Source: Kordiimonadaceae bacterium (GTDB taxonomy: Bacteria > Pseudomonadota > Alphaproteobacteria > Sphingomonadales > Kordiimonadaceae). Taken from it: a DNA stretch of 64,000 bases. The stretch lies in assembly GCA_017640725.1 (NCBI GenBank), contig JAEPQB010000003.1:186001-250000 (forward strand), in the 5' to 3' direction. Shown piece by piece: positions 45,229 through 54,812 of the stretch. The notes below the pieces were generated by a model, which had not been told where the DNA came from, made no database searches, and saw only the letters and a program-made list of their open reading frames with translations. Positions within the stretch are counted from its first letter, which is position 1, and each line of letters opens with the position of its first letter. Position numbers and translations under genes: made by a program.

Positions 45229-46932
45229 ATGGCGACAACACATACAAGCAGCATTCCATTCACTGCGGATGACCTTCTCTCCAACCATCTGGGCGACTTT
45301 GTAGACGAGTGTGTCGATCTCCACGGCGATAAAAAAGCCGTCAGCTGCGTTTTGCCCACTGGGCACACGCAAACCATGACATTCAACGAGTTGGGCCGAT
45401 ATGCTGACGCCGTTGCAGCATATTTGAGGGAAGAATTGGGCTTGGTTTCTGGCGATGTTGTTGCGCTGCAGTCGCCAAACGCGTTGGCATATCTTGTTGT
45501 TGCATGTGGCGTGTTTAAAGCGGGCCTGACAATCACCAATGTTAACCCCCTGTATACGGTAGACGAAACAAACCATCAGCTGAAAGACAGCGGGGCTAAA
45601 GTTTGGTTCGTGATTGATGTTTTTGGCGACCGTGTTGCCAACTCAGTGGCGGGTACAGGCGTTGAGCGGGTTTATAAACTCTCACTTTTGGACTTTTATC
45701 CCACCGCACAGCGCATGCTGCTCGGTGCAGCGATGAAGTATGTCAAGAAGGCTATCCCGGCGTTTGAAGGGGAGCTTGCGGGTTCGATGCGGTCTGTCAT
45801 CAATACGGGGCTGAAACATTTGAAGCGGGTAGGCGACACGTCCCGGTACCGCGAAGGCCAGTCCATCAATGATGTAGCTGTTTACCAGTACACAGGTGGT
45901 ACCACAGGCCGGAGTAAGGGCGCTGAACTCACTCACTACAATGTGGTCGCAAATTTATCGCAAGGAGACATTAGAGAAGAAAAATTGGAGCAAATGGAAT
46001 CTGACACAATGCTTCTAATTCTACCGCTCTATCATGTTTATGCGCTGGCTGTTGGGGCCTTGTCGAGCCTTAGGAACGGTGTGCATGTTGTGTTGATGCC
46101 CGTTCCGCGCCCGCTTGAAAATTTGCGGCATGCCTTCGAGAATTTTGACATCAGCATCTTGCCAGGGATCAATACACTTTACATTGGTCTGATGCAGGAA
46201 ACCTGGTTTTTGGAAAGCCCACCTCAGTCTTTGCGGGCCTGCTACTCGGGTGCAGCTCCTTTGCAACCAGCGACAGCAGACGCTTGGGAAAAACTGACGG
46301 GTCAGCAGATTTATGAAGGGTATGGCATGACGGAATGCACGTGTGCCGTTACAGCTATGCCGTTCAATAAACCGCCCAAGCGTGGCACCTGCGGCACACC
46401 GCTGCCTGGTACTGAACTCAGGATAGTGGACGGTGAAGGCAATGACCTGCCAGTAGGCGAGTCAGGTGAACTTTGGGTCCGTGGCCCTCAGGTTATGAGG
46501 GGCTACCTTAACAACCCGAATGCGACGTCAGAAACCATTGTTGATGGGTGGCTCAAGACCGGGGACGTTGGCAAAGTTGATGATGAAGGCTATCTGACAA
46601 TAGTCGACCGGATCAAAGACATGATCATCGTTTCCGGCTTTAACGTGTTCCCCGTTGATATCGAGGATGTGCTGACACAGCACCCGGATATTGCGGATGC
46701 CGCGGTTGTAGGCGTGCAAGATCCGTCAACTGGCGAACGCGTTGTTGCGTACATTGTAGGCAATCAAGACAAACTTTCGGAGCAAGACGTGATTAGTCAC
46801 TGTCGGGACCATTTAACCAGCTACAAAGTACCCAAAACGGTACGTTTCTTGGAAGAACTGCCGAAGTCGCCAGTTGGCAAAGTGCTACGCCGTGAGTTGC
46901 GCGACAGCGCAAACGAACTGGTTGATGCATAA
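45229..46932 (+). CDS. Long-chain acyl-CoA synthetase
   Basis: A 567-aa AMP-forming ligase (YQYTGGTTGRSKGAELTH; EGYGMTECTCAVT; IIVSGFNVFPVDIEDVLTQH; catalytic Lys in SPVGKVLRREL). The FadD-like signature IIVSGFNVFP is seen. ATG 45229 has GAAGGAGAGA upstream. It sits 37 nt after the patatin gene, and probably activates its product. Confidence 0.9.
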   Translation: MATTHTSSIPFTADDLLSNHLGDFVDECVDLHGDKKAVSCVLPTGHTQTMTFNELGRYADAVAAYLREELGLVSGDVVALQSPNALAYLVVACGVFKAGLTITNVNPLYTVDETNHQLKDSGAKVWFVIDVFGDRVANSVAGTGVERVYKLSLLDFYPTAQRMLLGAAMKYVKKAIPAFEGELAGSMRSVINTGLKHLKRVGDTSRYREGQSINDVAVYQYTGGTTGRSKGAELTHYNVVANLSQGDIREEKLEQMESDTMLLILPLYHVYALAVGALSSLRNGVHVVLMPVPRPLENLRHAFENFDISILPGINTLYIGLMQETWFLESPPQSLRACYSGAAPLQPATADAWEKLTGQQIYEGYGMTECTCAVTAMPFNKPPKRGTCGTPLPGTELRIVDGEGNDLPVGESGELWVRGPQVMRGYLNNPNATSETIVDGWLKTGDVGKVDDEGYLTIVDRIKDMIIVSGFNVFPVDIEDVLTQHPDIADAAVVGVQDPSTGERVVAYIVGNQDKLSEQDVISHCRDHLTSYKVPKTVRFLEELPKSPVGKVLRRELRDSANELVDA

Positions 46933-46958
46933 ACAGTATCGGAAACAGGGAAAAACTC

Positions 46959-47717
46959 ATGGATTTGGGCCTAAAGGGCAAAAAAGCGATAGTGACAGGC
47001 GGTACACGTGGAATTGGCGCCGCAATCGTTGATCTGTTGCTGGAAGAGGGCGTTGATGTATCGACATGCGCCAGAAACGCCGCGGAAGTTGAAGCGCTGA
47101 ACACTCGTGCAGCCACGAGTGGCCAATCACTGCATGCTAGCGTTTGCGACGTTTCCAACGCAGCCGCACAGTCTGATTGGATTACAGGTCGGGTTGCGGC
47201 CATGGGTGGCCTCGACATATTTATCCCAAATGTCAGCGGTGGCGCACAACCGGGGGAAGACGGTTGGAAAAGCGCCTTCGAGATTGACATGATGGCGACA
47301 GTTAGGGGCAGTGAGCAGGCGCTCCCCATTATTGCGCAAGCGGGTGGTGGGGCGATCGTAATCATCGCGAGCATCTCAGGCCTGGAAGGGTTTAGTGGCC
47401 CTAGCGGCTATGGGGCCATCAAGACGGGCCTTATTTCCTATTCTAGCCAGTTGGCTGAAGTGGCTGCAGCCCACAACGTACGTGTAAACGCGGTGTCTCC
47501 TGGCCCGATCCATGTGGATGACGGGTTTTGGGGCAAAGTGAAGCAAGAACAGCCAGAAATGTACGATGCTGTGTGCGCGCGCCACCCATCAGGACGCATG
47601 GGTACAACCAAAGAAGTTGCCAATGCCGCCGTTTTCCTCGCAAGCCCTGCCGCATCGTGGGTCGCGGGGACCAATTTGGTTGTTGACGGTTCGGTGACAC
47701 GGCGGGTGCAATTTTAG
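46959..47717 (+). CDS. Short-chain dehydrogenase/reductase (SDR)
   Basis: A 252-aa SDR (AIVTGGTRGIGAAIVDLL; catalytic SGYGAIKTGLISYS; VVDGSVTRR). The conserved NNAG is replaced by PNVSGG at about residue 90. It completes the short patatin-ligase-SDR unit; the substrate is unknown. Confidence 0.88.
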   Translation: MDLGLKGKKAIVTGGTRGIGAAIVDLLLEEGVDVSTCARNAAEVEALNTRAATSGQSLHASVCDVSNAAAQSDWITGRVAAMGGLDIFIPNVSGGAQPGEDGWKSAFEIDMMATVRGSEQALPIIAQAGGGAIVIIASISGLEGFSGPSGYGAIKTGLISYSSQLAEVAAAHNVRVNAVSPGPIHVDDGFWGKVKQEQPEMYDAVCARHPSGRMGTTKEVANAAVFLASPAASWVAGTNLVVDGSVTRRVQF

Positions 47718-47764
47718 TGTTTGACCTTTAACCATATATCAACAGTTACTGAGTATCCCGAGAC

Positions 47765-49594
47765 TTGGACAAAAGCATCCGGCACAGGAACATGGACAGC
47801 AGCAAGAAGCCGACTATCAACATGGTAAAGAAATCCTTGGTATTCATGCCCCTTTTTGTGGCTTTGCCAACGATTGCGGCGGCTGCCTACGCCTATTTTT
47901 CAGGTGCGAGCACAAGCGATTTTTTTCTGCCAATGCTTGCGATCAGTTTGATCTGCAGCATTGCTGTGAGTGTCTTTTTCTACGTCTTTATGGTCAACAA
48001 AGTTATTATCCCCGGCCGGACATTTATCGCGGCTATGCAGAAGCTGTTCAATAGCCAACAGATTAACTCTACGGAGTTGGAAAGCGACTTCACTGGTCGG
48101 CCAGATATCAAAGACGCGTTTAATGAACTGCGCAAGCAGTTCGACATGATCCATGATCAGGTCATTGAATTGAACCTTACAAAGGCGCAGCTCGAAGAGG
48201 TTGTTCAGGAAAAGCGGCGAAACGAAGCAATTTTGAAAGAACAACGAGAAGCGTTTGCAAAGCTTGCAAATGAGCTGTCGAAAGCCAGAGACGCCGCAGA
48301 ATCCGCAAATGTTGCGAAGTCTGAATTCCTGGCAACAATGAGCCACGAGATCAGAACGCCCCTTAATGGTGTTATCGGTATGGTGGATTTGTTGCGCGAT
48401 ACCGGCTTGGATGAAAATCAAAAGTATTTTGCGGATACCTTACAGCAGTCCGGTCAAACCCTGCTTACGGTGATCAACGATATTCTCGATATTTCCAAGC
48501 TGGAAGCCGGCAAGGTTGAGCTTGAATTCCAAACAACTCGTTTTAGCCGTGTTGTCGAAAATACGGTTCAGTTCCTGGCACCAAAAGCATCAGAAAAAGG
48601 CTTGCAGATTAATTGGATGCCCGGGCAGTCCATGCCCGATGTTATCGTTTCAGATGCAACTCGTTTGCGTCAAATTTTGTTCAATCTGGTGGGCAATGCG
48701 ATCAAGTTCACTGAACGCGGTTCGATCGATATCGTAGCTGAACTGGTATCAAGCACAGAGCAGGGCCTCACGGTCAAAGTCGCGATTAAAGATACTGGAA
48801 TTGGCATCGGCCGCGATGCTCAAAGGAAATTGTTCCAGAAATTCACGCAAGCTGATGCCTCCACCACGCGTCGCTTTGGTGGTACGGGTCTGGGGCTTGC
48901 GATTTGTAAACAGCTTTGCACACTTCTTGGCGGTGAAATTGGTGTTGAAAGTGAAGAAGGTGAAGGGTCAACCTTCTGGTTCACATTCGTATGCCAGGAA
49001 GGTACGGAGTCAGACCTCGCTGCCGATGTTGGTGGTTTTGAAGTCGGCGACATGCGCCATGCAACTGCTTCACGCAAATTGAAGATCCTGGTGGCTGATG
49101 ACAATGTTATCAACCAGCGCATCATCTCTAACATGTTGAGCAAACTCGGGCACGAATTAGTGGCTGTGGAAAACGGTGCGCTCGCTTGCTCGAAAGTTGA
49201 AGAAGAAGATTTTGATCTTGTCCTGATGGATATTCAAATGCCAGTCCTCGGCGGTATAGATGCCACCAAGTGGATAAGGGCGATGGATGAAAGCAAAGCG
49301 AAATTACCCATAGTGGGCTGTACAGCAGACGCGTTTCCCGAACAGCTGGAACGCTTTAAGCAGGCAGGCATGCAGGATGTTGTTACGAAGCCGATAAATC
49401 GAACTCGGTTGCTTACTGCGATAAACGAAGTTCTGGATGAAAATATCCACATTGTTACCGTGGAACCAAGCCAGGGGCGCGGTAAAGCTCTTGTAGAGGG
49501 TTTGCCGCCGGAAGACGCAAGCCCATCAACTGGCCCAATGGCGAACGGCGGCGATGTTGACCCCTTGGATGCCTTGCTGGACGAGCTTGGATAG
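47765..49594 (+). CDS. Hybrid sensor histidine kinase with receiver domain
   Basis: A 609-aa membrane kinase. Two transmembrane segments lie at about residues 24-45 and 53-78, with only a few residues between them, so there is no real periplasmic sensor. A coiled linker follows (to about 185), then the His-kinase core (His194 in [10 protein letters not shown]; Asn311 in [25 protein letters not shown]). A C-terminal receiver has [12 protein letters not shown], phospho-acceptor Asp489 in LMDIQMP and Lys542 in VVTKPIN. No Hpt domain is attached, so an external phosphotransfer partner is expected. The start is a TTG (47765); ATG 47792 is an alternative. Confidence 0.88.
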   Translation: MDKSIRHRNMDSSKKPTINMVKKSLVFMPLFVALPTIAAAAYAYFSGASTSDFFLPMLAISLICSIAVSVFFYVFMVNKVIIPGRTFIAAMQKLFNSQQINSTELESDFTGRPDIKDAFNELRKQFDMIHDQVIELNLTKAQLEEVVQEKRRNEAILKEQREAFAKLANELSKARDAAESANVAKSEFLATMSHEIRTPLNGVIGMVDLLRDTGLDENQKYFADTLQQSGQTLLTVINDILDISKLEAGKVELEFQTTRFSRVVENTVQFLAPKASEKGLQINWMPGQSMPDVIVSDATRLRQILFNLVGNAIKFTERGSIDIVAELVSSTEQGLTVKVAIKDTGIGIGRDAQRKLFQKFTQADASTTRRFGGTGLGLAICKQLCTLLGGEIGVESEEGEGSTFWFTFVCQEGTESDLAADVGGFEVGDMRHATASRKLKILVADDNVINQRIISNMLSKLGHELVAVENGALACSKVEEEDFDLVLMDIQMPVLGGIDATKWIRAMDESKAKLPIVGCTADAFPEQLERFKQAGMQDVVTKPINRTRLLTAINEVLDENIHIVTVEPSQGRGKALVEGLPPEDASPSTGPMANGGDVDPLDALLDELG

Positions 49595-49738
49595 TACAAA
49601 CAGCGTGACCGCCCAATCCTGGCGATTAGATTATTTTTTCTTTTTCACAAAAATATTAGTTGATCATGCCATTGAAATGGTCGATTTGGTGCGCACTTAT
49701 GGTCCGTATTTTATCGTATGCATGTTTTGGAGAATGTT

Positions 49739-50743
49739 ATGCCTGATACAACAGGCGCGCTGGCCGCAATTGGGAACACCCCGCTGATCAAGCTGAAGTA
49801 TGCGTCTGAGTTAACAGGGTGCACCATTCTGGGTAAAGCGGAATATGCTAATCCTGGCGGGTCTCTTAAAGACCGCCCTGCGCTCAACATCATCGAAGAA
49901 GCAGAACGGAAGGGTCAGCTGGAACCTGGCGGCCTGATTGTTGAAGGCACGGCCGGCAACACAGGTATCGGACTAACGGTTGTGGCGAACGCAAAGGGTT
50001 ACCGTACGCTGATCGTTATGCCCGAAACTCAAAGCCGAGAAAAAATAGATACGCTAAAAGTACTGGGCGCGGGCCTCAATCTTGTTCCGGCAGCACCATA
50101 CTCCAACCCGAACAACTTCCAGCATGTTGCCCGCCGCATGGCGGAAGAGCTCAAGGCTTCCGAACAGCATGGTGTCATTTGGGCCAACCAGTTCGATAAT
50201 GTCGCCAACCGCGAAGCTCATATCAAAACAACAGCACAGGAGATTTGGCGTCAAACAGATGGCAAGGTGGATGCTTACATCACTGCTGTTGGTTCAGGTG
50301 GGTCTCTTGTTGGAACAGGCATGGGCCTTAAAGAGCACAACAAAGACATTGTTATTGGCCTGGCTGACCCAATGGGCGCTGCCATGTACAGCTATTTTAC
50401 GTCAGGTGAATTGAAGTCAGAAGGTAGCTCAATATCTGAAGGCATAGGACAGTCCAGGGTTACAGCAAACCTGGAAGGCGCCCCCATCGATGAAGCATTC
50501 CAAATAACCGACCAGGAAGCATTGCCTGTCGCATTTGACCTGCTTCGGAAGGAAGGCCTTTGCGTTGGTGCGTCCTCTGGCATCAACGTAGCAGGCGCCA
50601 TCAAACTCGCGCAAAAAATGGGTCCAGGACATACCATAGTGACTCTGTTGTGCGATAGCGGGTTGCGCTACCAATCCAAGCTTTTCAATCCCGAATTTTT
50701 GCGTAGCAAGGACTTGCCGGTTCCTGAATGGCTTGAAGCCTGA
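49739..50743 (+). CDS. cysK: Cysteine synthase-family PLP enzyme
   Basis: A 334-aa fold-type II PLP enzyme. The PLP lysine is in NPGGSLKDRPAL and the substrate loop is VEGTAGNTGIGL, followed by the phosphate-binding VGSGGSLVGTGM. It normally makes cysteine from O-acetylserine and sulfide. The TAGNTG (instead of TSGNTG) and GGSLKDRPA variants also occur in cysteine desulfhydrase-like members, so a degradative role is possible. I chose ATG 49739 (TTTTGGAGAATGTT before it) over 49718. Confidence 0.85.
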   Translation: MPDTTGALAAIGNTPLIKLKYASELTGCTILGKAEYANPGGSLKDRPALNIIEEAERKGQLEPGGLIVEGTAGNTGIGLTVVANAKGYRTLIVMPETQSREKIDTLKVLGAGLNLVPAAPYSNPNNFQHVARRMAEELKASEQHGVIWANQFDNVANREAHIKTTAQEIWRQTDGKVDAYITAVGSGGSLVGTGMGLKEHNKDIVIGLADPMGAAMYSYFTSGELKSEGSSISEGIGQSRVTANLEGAPIDEAFQITDQEALPVAFDLLRKEGLCVGASSGINVAGAIKLAQKMGPGHTIVTLLCDSGLRYQSKLFNPEFLRSKDLPVPEWLEA

Positions 50744-50759
50744 TCACACTTTTTGTGAT
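50743..50759 (+). terminator. Short stem-loop after the cysteine-synthase gene
   Basis: ATCACA (50743-50748) pairs with TGTGAT (50754-50759) around a T-rich loop CTTTT, right at the stop codon. The stem is short and there is no distal T-run, so this is weak. Confidence 0.3.
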
Positions 50760-50822
50760 TGCCACATTTATACCACAAATGACCCCATTCTGATGCTGAA
50801 GTAAAAGTTGATTGGGGATTTT

Positions 50823-53021
50823 ATGTCTATAGTAAGTTCTGATGCGGTGACCTTGGCTGCAGCATCGCCTGACCCAGGTGCCATTCCGGATACAACAACA
50901 AGCGTAATTACGGGCGTATCATTTGGCGACATCATCGATGCCGGCGGGCGCGGGGACGCGCCATCGGTCGTGATTAACTTAAGCTATTCGGACGCGATCT
51001 TCTCCCAGATTGCTTCGGTTCGTGTTGATCTGGTTTCGCCCAACGGTGAGATTGTTTCAGAGTTTGCGGACGCGAGCGATGGTGATGATATCGAAGCACT
51101 GGAAGTTCGGCTTAGAGCTCAGTCTGTCAGCGGCGAATACGCCATCCGTCAAATTGTAGTGCAGTTTGAAGGCGACCCAGAGGTAACGGGTTTGCCAGCA
51201 AACGGATTAACTCTTGGCGCCGATGAAATCTCAAGCCTGATAAACGGCAGGTTTATTCAACTCACCAACGCCGACGAAGATCTAACGCCACCAGAAATTT
51301 CGGACATATTGCTGCCCGTTCGTTCCATCTTGGTGGACAATGATCTGCCACTTGGGCTGGGTGGCGGTGATTCCGCCGAAATCACATTTGGCGCGACAAT
51401 CACTGACGATAATTCAGGCTTGAATGTGATTGAATTCGAGTTCGACATTGGGCCTGGATTTGCTGCTGTTATTGGTGCAGAGGTGGGAATATTCGGCGAC
51501 CTTGATGAGGGCCCACAACAACTATCTGCTTTCAACACTGAATCTCCCGCCGGACGGTATATTTTTGAGTTCATTCGAGTCTCTGATGATCAAGGCAATA
51601 CTACAGTATATACAGCTGACGACTTGGCGGGCTTGGGGTTCCAAAACGCTATTCAAATCGTCACGCCAGAAGATTTGCAGGACGCGACAAGTCCGAGCGT
51701 AGAAACAATTTCTCTGGGTGCGAATACCGTTACCATAGGTGCAGAGGGCGGACTGCTTACGGTATCCCTGAACGCAAGTGACGAGGGGTTTGGAGCGACA
51801 GGTGTCCAATCCCTCACGCTGGTACTGACAAATTCTCTTGGCAGCCGCTATGAGTTGTTCACAGAGGTGACGCTTGATGAAAATGGAGACGGTGAGGCTT
51901 CGTTTGAGCTGCCGCGGGACTTTCCTGCGGGCGAGTTCACCATTGAGCGGCTCAGTGTCAATGACGCGGCATTCAACCGTGAAGACGTTACCCTGGATGA
52001 CATGACCTTGACGGTCACTAACAGCGAAGCTGGCGACATAGCGAACAATCGGCTGCGCGGCGACGACACGAACAATGTTATTGTGGCGCGTGCTGGTGAC
52101 GACACAGTCATTGGCGGCGAGGGCGATGACAGCCTGCTGCTGGGTGCGGGCGATGACATTTCTTTTGCGGGCCAGAATGACGCGGGCGACGACACAGTAG
52201 TTGGTGGAGCGGGAGATGACTTGATCGCTGCCGGTGCCGGAGATGATTTGATCTTCGGTGGTCAACTTATGGATCAGGATGCGCAGTCTATAACCTTGCG
52301 AGCTCGCGAAACGCGCTTTGATGGTTCGGATACTGTTTTTGGTGGTGCAGGCGATGACACCATTTATGGCGGCAGTATTCGGCCAGCAACCGATGATGGT
52401 CCGCTGGTTCCAATAGACTTCGGCTCCATTGCCTCTGACGTTTTATATGCTGGAACCGGCGATGATTTTGTTCAGGGCTCATTTGGTGCGGACACCATTG
52501 GTGGAGGTCAAGGCGATGATATGCTGCGCGGCGGGGCCGGAAATGACACCTTTTTTGGCGGCCGGGGCGACACTGATGCTACAGGCATAAACGACAATAT
52601 TGACGGTGAAGAGGGCAATGATGTTGTGTTTGCCTCAGCTGGCAATGACACCGTGTCGGGCGGTGCGGACAATGACACTTTGTTTGGTGGAGCTGGGAAC
52701 GATACCATCAATGGGGATGGCGGTTTTGATCACCTGTACGGCGGAACGGGTAATGATGTGTTGCGAGGCGGTAGCGGTGCAGACACTTTCTATTTCAGGC
52801 CAGGCTCGGGTGCGGATGAAATCACAGACTATGACCCCAGGGAAGATGTCATTTTCCTAAGTGCCTATAGTGAGCGTTTCGCTTCGGCAACTGAATTGGC
52901 GTCAAATAGTCAGGCGACTACAATTGATGGTCAAATCGGGCTCCTCATCGATTTGGGTGATGGTGACCAATTGTTTATTCATGATGTTACGAGCTTTGGC
53001 CAACTCGCCATTGTGTTTTGA
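50823..53021 (+). CDS. Large RTX calcium-binding protein
   Basis: A 732-aa acidic protein with no N-terminal signal peptide, as expected for type I secretion substrates. The first roughly 405 residues form three beta-rich modules, each ending in a similar strand plus DDL or DEI (AGRYIFEFIRVSDDQGN; AGEFTIERLSVNDAAFN). From about 415 to 690 there are many hemolysin-type Ca2+ nonapeptides (GGxGxDxxx, for example AGDDTVIGGEGDDSLLLGAG). The C-terminus (FRPGSGADEITDYDPREDVI) is the usual RTX secretion-end module. Start ATG 50823 has GGGGA upstream. No secretion genes are in the window; function is unknown. Confidence 0.88.
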   Translation: MSIVSSDAVTLAAASPDPGAIPDTTTSVITGVSFGDIIDAGGRGDAPSVVINLSYSDAIFSQIASVRVDLVSPNGEIVSEFADASDGDDIEALEVRLRAQSVSGEYAIRQIVVQFEGDPEVTGLPANGLTLGADEISSLINGRFIQLTNADEDLTPPEISDILLPVRSILVDNDLPLGLGGGDSAEITFGATITDDNSGLNVIEFEFDIGPGFAAVIGAEVGIFGDLDEGPQQLSAFNTESPAGRYIFEFIRVSDDQGNTTVYTADDLAGLGFQNAIQIVTPEDLQDATSPSVETISLGANTVTIGAEGGLLTVSLNASDEGFGATGVQSLTLVLTNSLGSRYELFTEVTLDENGDGEASFELPRDFPAGEFTIERLSVNDAAFNREDVTLDDMTLTVTNSEAGDIANNRLRGDDTNNVIVARAGDDTVIGGEGDDSLLLGAGDDISFAGQNDAGDDTVVGGAGDDLIAAGAGDDLIFGGQLMDQDAQSITLRARETRFDGSDTVFGGAGDDTIYGGSIRPATDDGPLVPIDFGSIASDVLYAGTGDDFVQGSFGADTIGGGQGDDMLRGGAGNDTFFGGRGDTDATGINDNIDGEEGNDVVFASAGNDTVSGGADNDTLFGGAGNDTINGDGGFDHLYGGTGNDVLRGGSGADTFYFRPGSGADEITDYDPREDVIFLSAYSERFASATELASNSQATTIDGQIGLLIDLGDGDQLFIHDVTSFGQLAIVF

Positions 53022-53028
53022 CACAGCA

Positions 53029-53481
53029 TTAAATTGGTAGACGGGTTCGTCGAAGAATGGTGCGCAGAGCGAAGCTTGAGTGTACCCGGTCAACACCCGG
53101 CAAGTTGGTGAGTGTGTGGTGAATGCGTTCATAGTCGGGCGCATCGCGCACCACCACCCGGACGATGTAGTCAACATCGCCGCTCATCAGGTAGCATTCC
53201 ATCACTTCTGGCACATGGGACACGGCTTCTTCAAATGTGAGGAGTTGCTCCTCCCGTTGGCTCACTAACGAAACGCGCACAAAAACTGTGCCGGGCAGGC
53301 CCACTTGCTTTTCGTCAAGATGGGCAGCGTAGTGGGTGATCACCCCTTTGGATTCGAGATTTTTCACGCGCCGAAGGCAGGCTGACTCGGATAAGCCAAT
53401 CCTATCCGCCAAGTCTACGTTACTGAGACTGGCGTTGCGCTGAAGTTCGTTCAAAATCGAAGCGTCAAATTGATCAAACAT
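53029..53481 (-). CDS. Lrp/AsnC-family regulator
   Basis: A 150-aa transcription factor. The N-terminal winged HTH (ILNELQRNASLSNVDLADRI) is followed by the RAM/ACT-like effector domain (GDVDYIVRVVVRDAPDYERI). It is divergent from ald, the classic arrangement for an alanine-responsive regulator of alanine dehydrogenase. It is convergent with the RTX gene, 7 bp apart. Confidence 0.92.
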   Translation of the reverse strand: MFDQFDASILNELQRNASLSNVDLADRIGLSESACLRRVKNLESKGVITHYAAHLDEKQVGLPGTVFVRVSLVSQREEQLLTFEEAVSHVPEVMECYLMSGDVDYIVRVVVRDAPDYERIHHTLTNLPGVDRVHSSFALRTILRRTRLPI

Positions 53482-53489
53482 GATGGCAG

Positions 53490-53510
53490 ATTATCCGAAA
53501 AAAATTATCC
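53490..53510. promoter_or_regulatory. Direct repeat ATTATCC in the Lrp-ald intergenic region
   Basis: ATTATCC at 53490-53496 and 53504-53510, 14 bp apart, flanking an A-rich tract. An inverted copy GATAAT occurs at 53551-53556, near TTGACA at 53542-53547. This could be an Lrp-type binding region, but the consensus is too loose to be sure. Confidence 0.35.
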
Positions 53511-53668
53511 ATATACGCAGAATATTGCAAGAATAGAGTAATTGACAACTGATAATGCAAGGACATGCTTCGGTCGTTGCAGTATTCTCTTCCCGCCGTT
53601 CACGTCACGGACGGCCACACAAGTTCAGTAATTGTCGCTTTGCGACCCTTTATGTGGGGAAGGTCATC

Positions 53669-54787
53669 ATGCTTATTGGCGTGCCTAAAGAAATCAAAAA
53701 TCACGAGTACCGCGTTGGTCTTACGCCAGCATCAGTTCGCGAACTGATCGCTCATGGCCACGAGGCAGTCGTTCAAACCAACGCCGGATTGGCGATTGGG
53801 TTCCCTGACGAAATGTACGTGGCGGTGGGAGCCAAAATCCTGCCAACAGCCGCCGATGTTTTTGCGCAAGCGGATATGATCGTAAAAGTGAAAGAGCCCC
53901 AGCCAGTTGAATGTGAAATGCTGCGCGAAGGGCAAATTCTATATACATATCTGCACCTGGCGCCGGACCCCGTGCAAACGCAGGGCCTTATCAAGTCTGG
54001 TGCGGTCGCGATTGCCTATGAAACTGTGACCGACGATTTCGGTGGCTTGCCGCTGCTTGCTCCAATGTCTGAGGTCGCTGGGCGGATGTCCATTCAGGCG
54101 GGCGCGCACGCCCTTGAGATGAGCCAGGGCGGCAGAGGCATGCTGCTCGGCGGTGTGCCGGGTGTTGCGCCTGCTAAAGTAACCATAATCGGCGGCGGCG
54201 TGGTTGGCACCAACGCGGCACGCATGGCTGTCGGCATGGGAGCAGATGTCACCATTCTGGATCGTTCAATTCGTCGCATGCAGCAGCTGGACGATATCTT
54301 CAAAGGGCAGGTTAAGACCATTTTCTCAACTCAAGACGCGGTTGAAGAGAATGTGCTGAGCTCAGACCTTGTGGTTGGTGCTGTTTTGATCCCTGGGGCC
54401 GCGGCGCCAAAATTGGTGTCTCGTGAAATGATCTCCAAAATGATGCGCGGTTCTGTACTGGTGGATGTTGCAATCGACCAGGGCGGCTGTTTTGCCACCT
54501 CCAAAGCGACGACCCACGAAGAGCCGACCTATGTGGTTGATGATGTTGTTCATTATTGTGTTGCTAACATGCCCGGCGGCGTCGCGCGCACGTCGACACT
54601 GGCACTGAATAACGCGACGCTGGGTCATGCGATCGCAATTGCCAATAAGGGATGGAAACAGGCCCTGTCGGACGACGCCCACTTGCTCAATGGCCTTAAT
54701 GTCATTTCGGGTCAAATTACCTATGAAGCCGTGGCGCGGGACCAAAACCTGGACTACGTACCTGCAACAGAAGCCATTGGCGGATAA
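53669..54787 (+). CDS. ald: Alanine dehydrogenase
   Basis: A 372-aa NAD-dependent alanine dehydrogenase that makes pyruvate and ammonia from L-alanine. It shows [20 protein letters not shown], the NAD motif [20 protein letters not shown] and the C-terminal [22 protein letters not shown] 53669 has GGGGAAGG upstream; a longer reading from 53555 adds non-conserved residues. Divergent from the Lrp gene. Confidence 0.96.
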   Translation: MLIGVPKEIKNHEYRVGLTPASVRELIAHGHEAVVQTNAGLAIGFPDEMYVAVGAKILPTAADVFAQADMIVKVKEPQPVECEMLREGQILYTYLHLAPDPVQTQGLIKSGAVAIAYETVTDDFGGLPLLAPMSEVAGRMSIQAGAHALEMSQGGRGMLLGGVPGVAPAKVTIIGGGVVGTNAARMAVGMGADVTILDRSIRRMQQLDDIFKGQVKTIFSTQDAVEENVLSSDLVVGAVLIPGAAAPKLVSREMISKMMRGSVLVDVAIDQGGCFATSKATTHEEPTYVVDDVVHYCVANMPGGVARTSTLALNNATLGHAIAIANKGWKQALSDDAHLLNGLNVISGQITYEAVARDQNLDYVPATEAIGG

Positions 54788-54812
54788 AGGTTTTTAGAGT
54801 ACAAGCTCAGGC

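Noticed and set aside
52050-52800. Repetitive DNA of the RTX region read as a possible repeat array
   Set aside because: The repeats are in-frame glycine/aspartate nonapeptide codons of a protein; there are no constant repeats with variable spacers, so it is not a CRISPR array.
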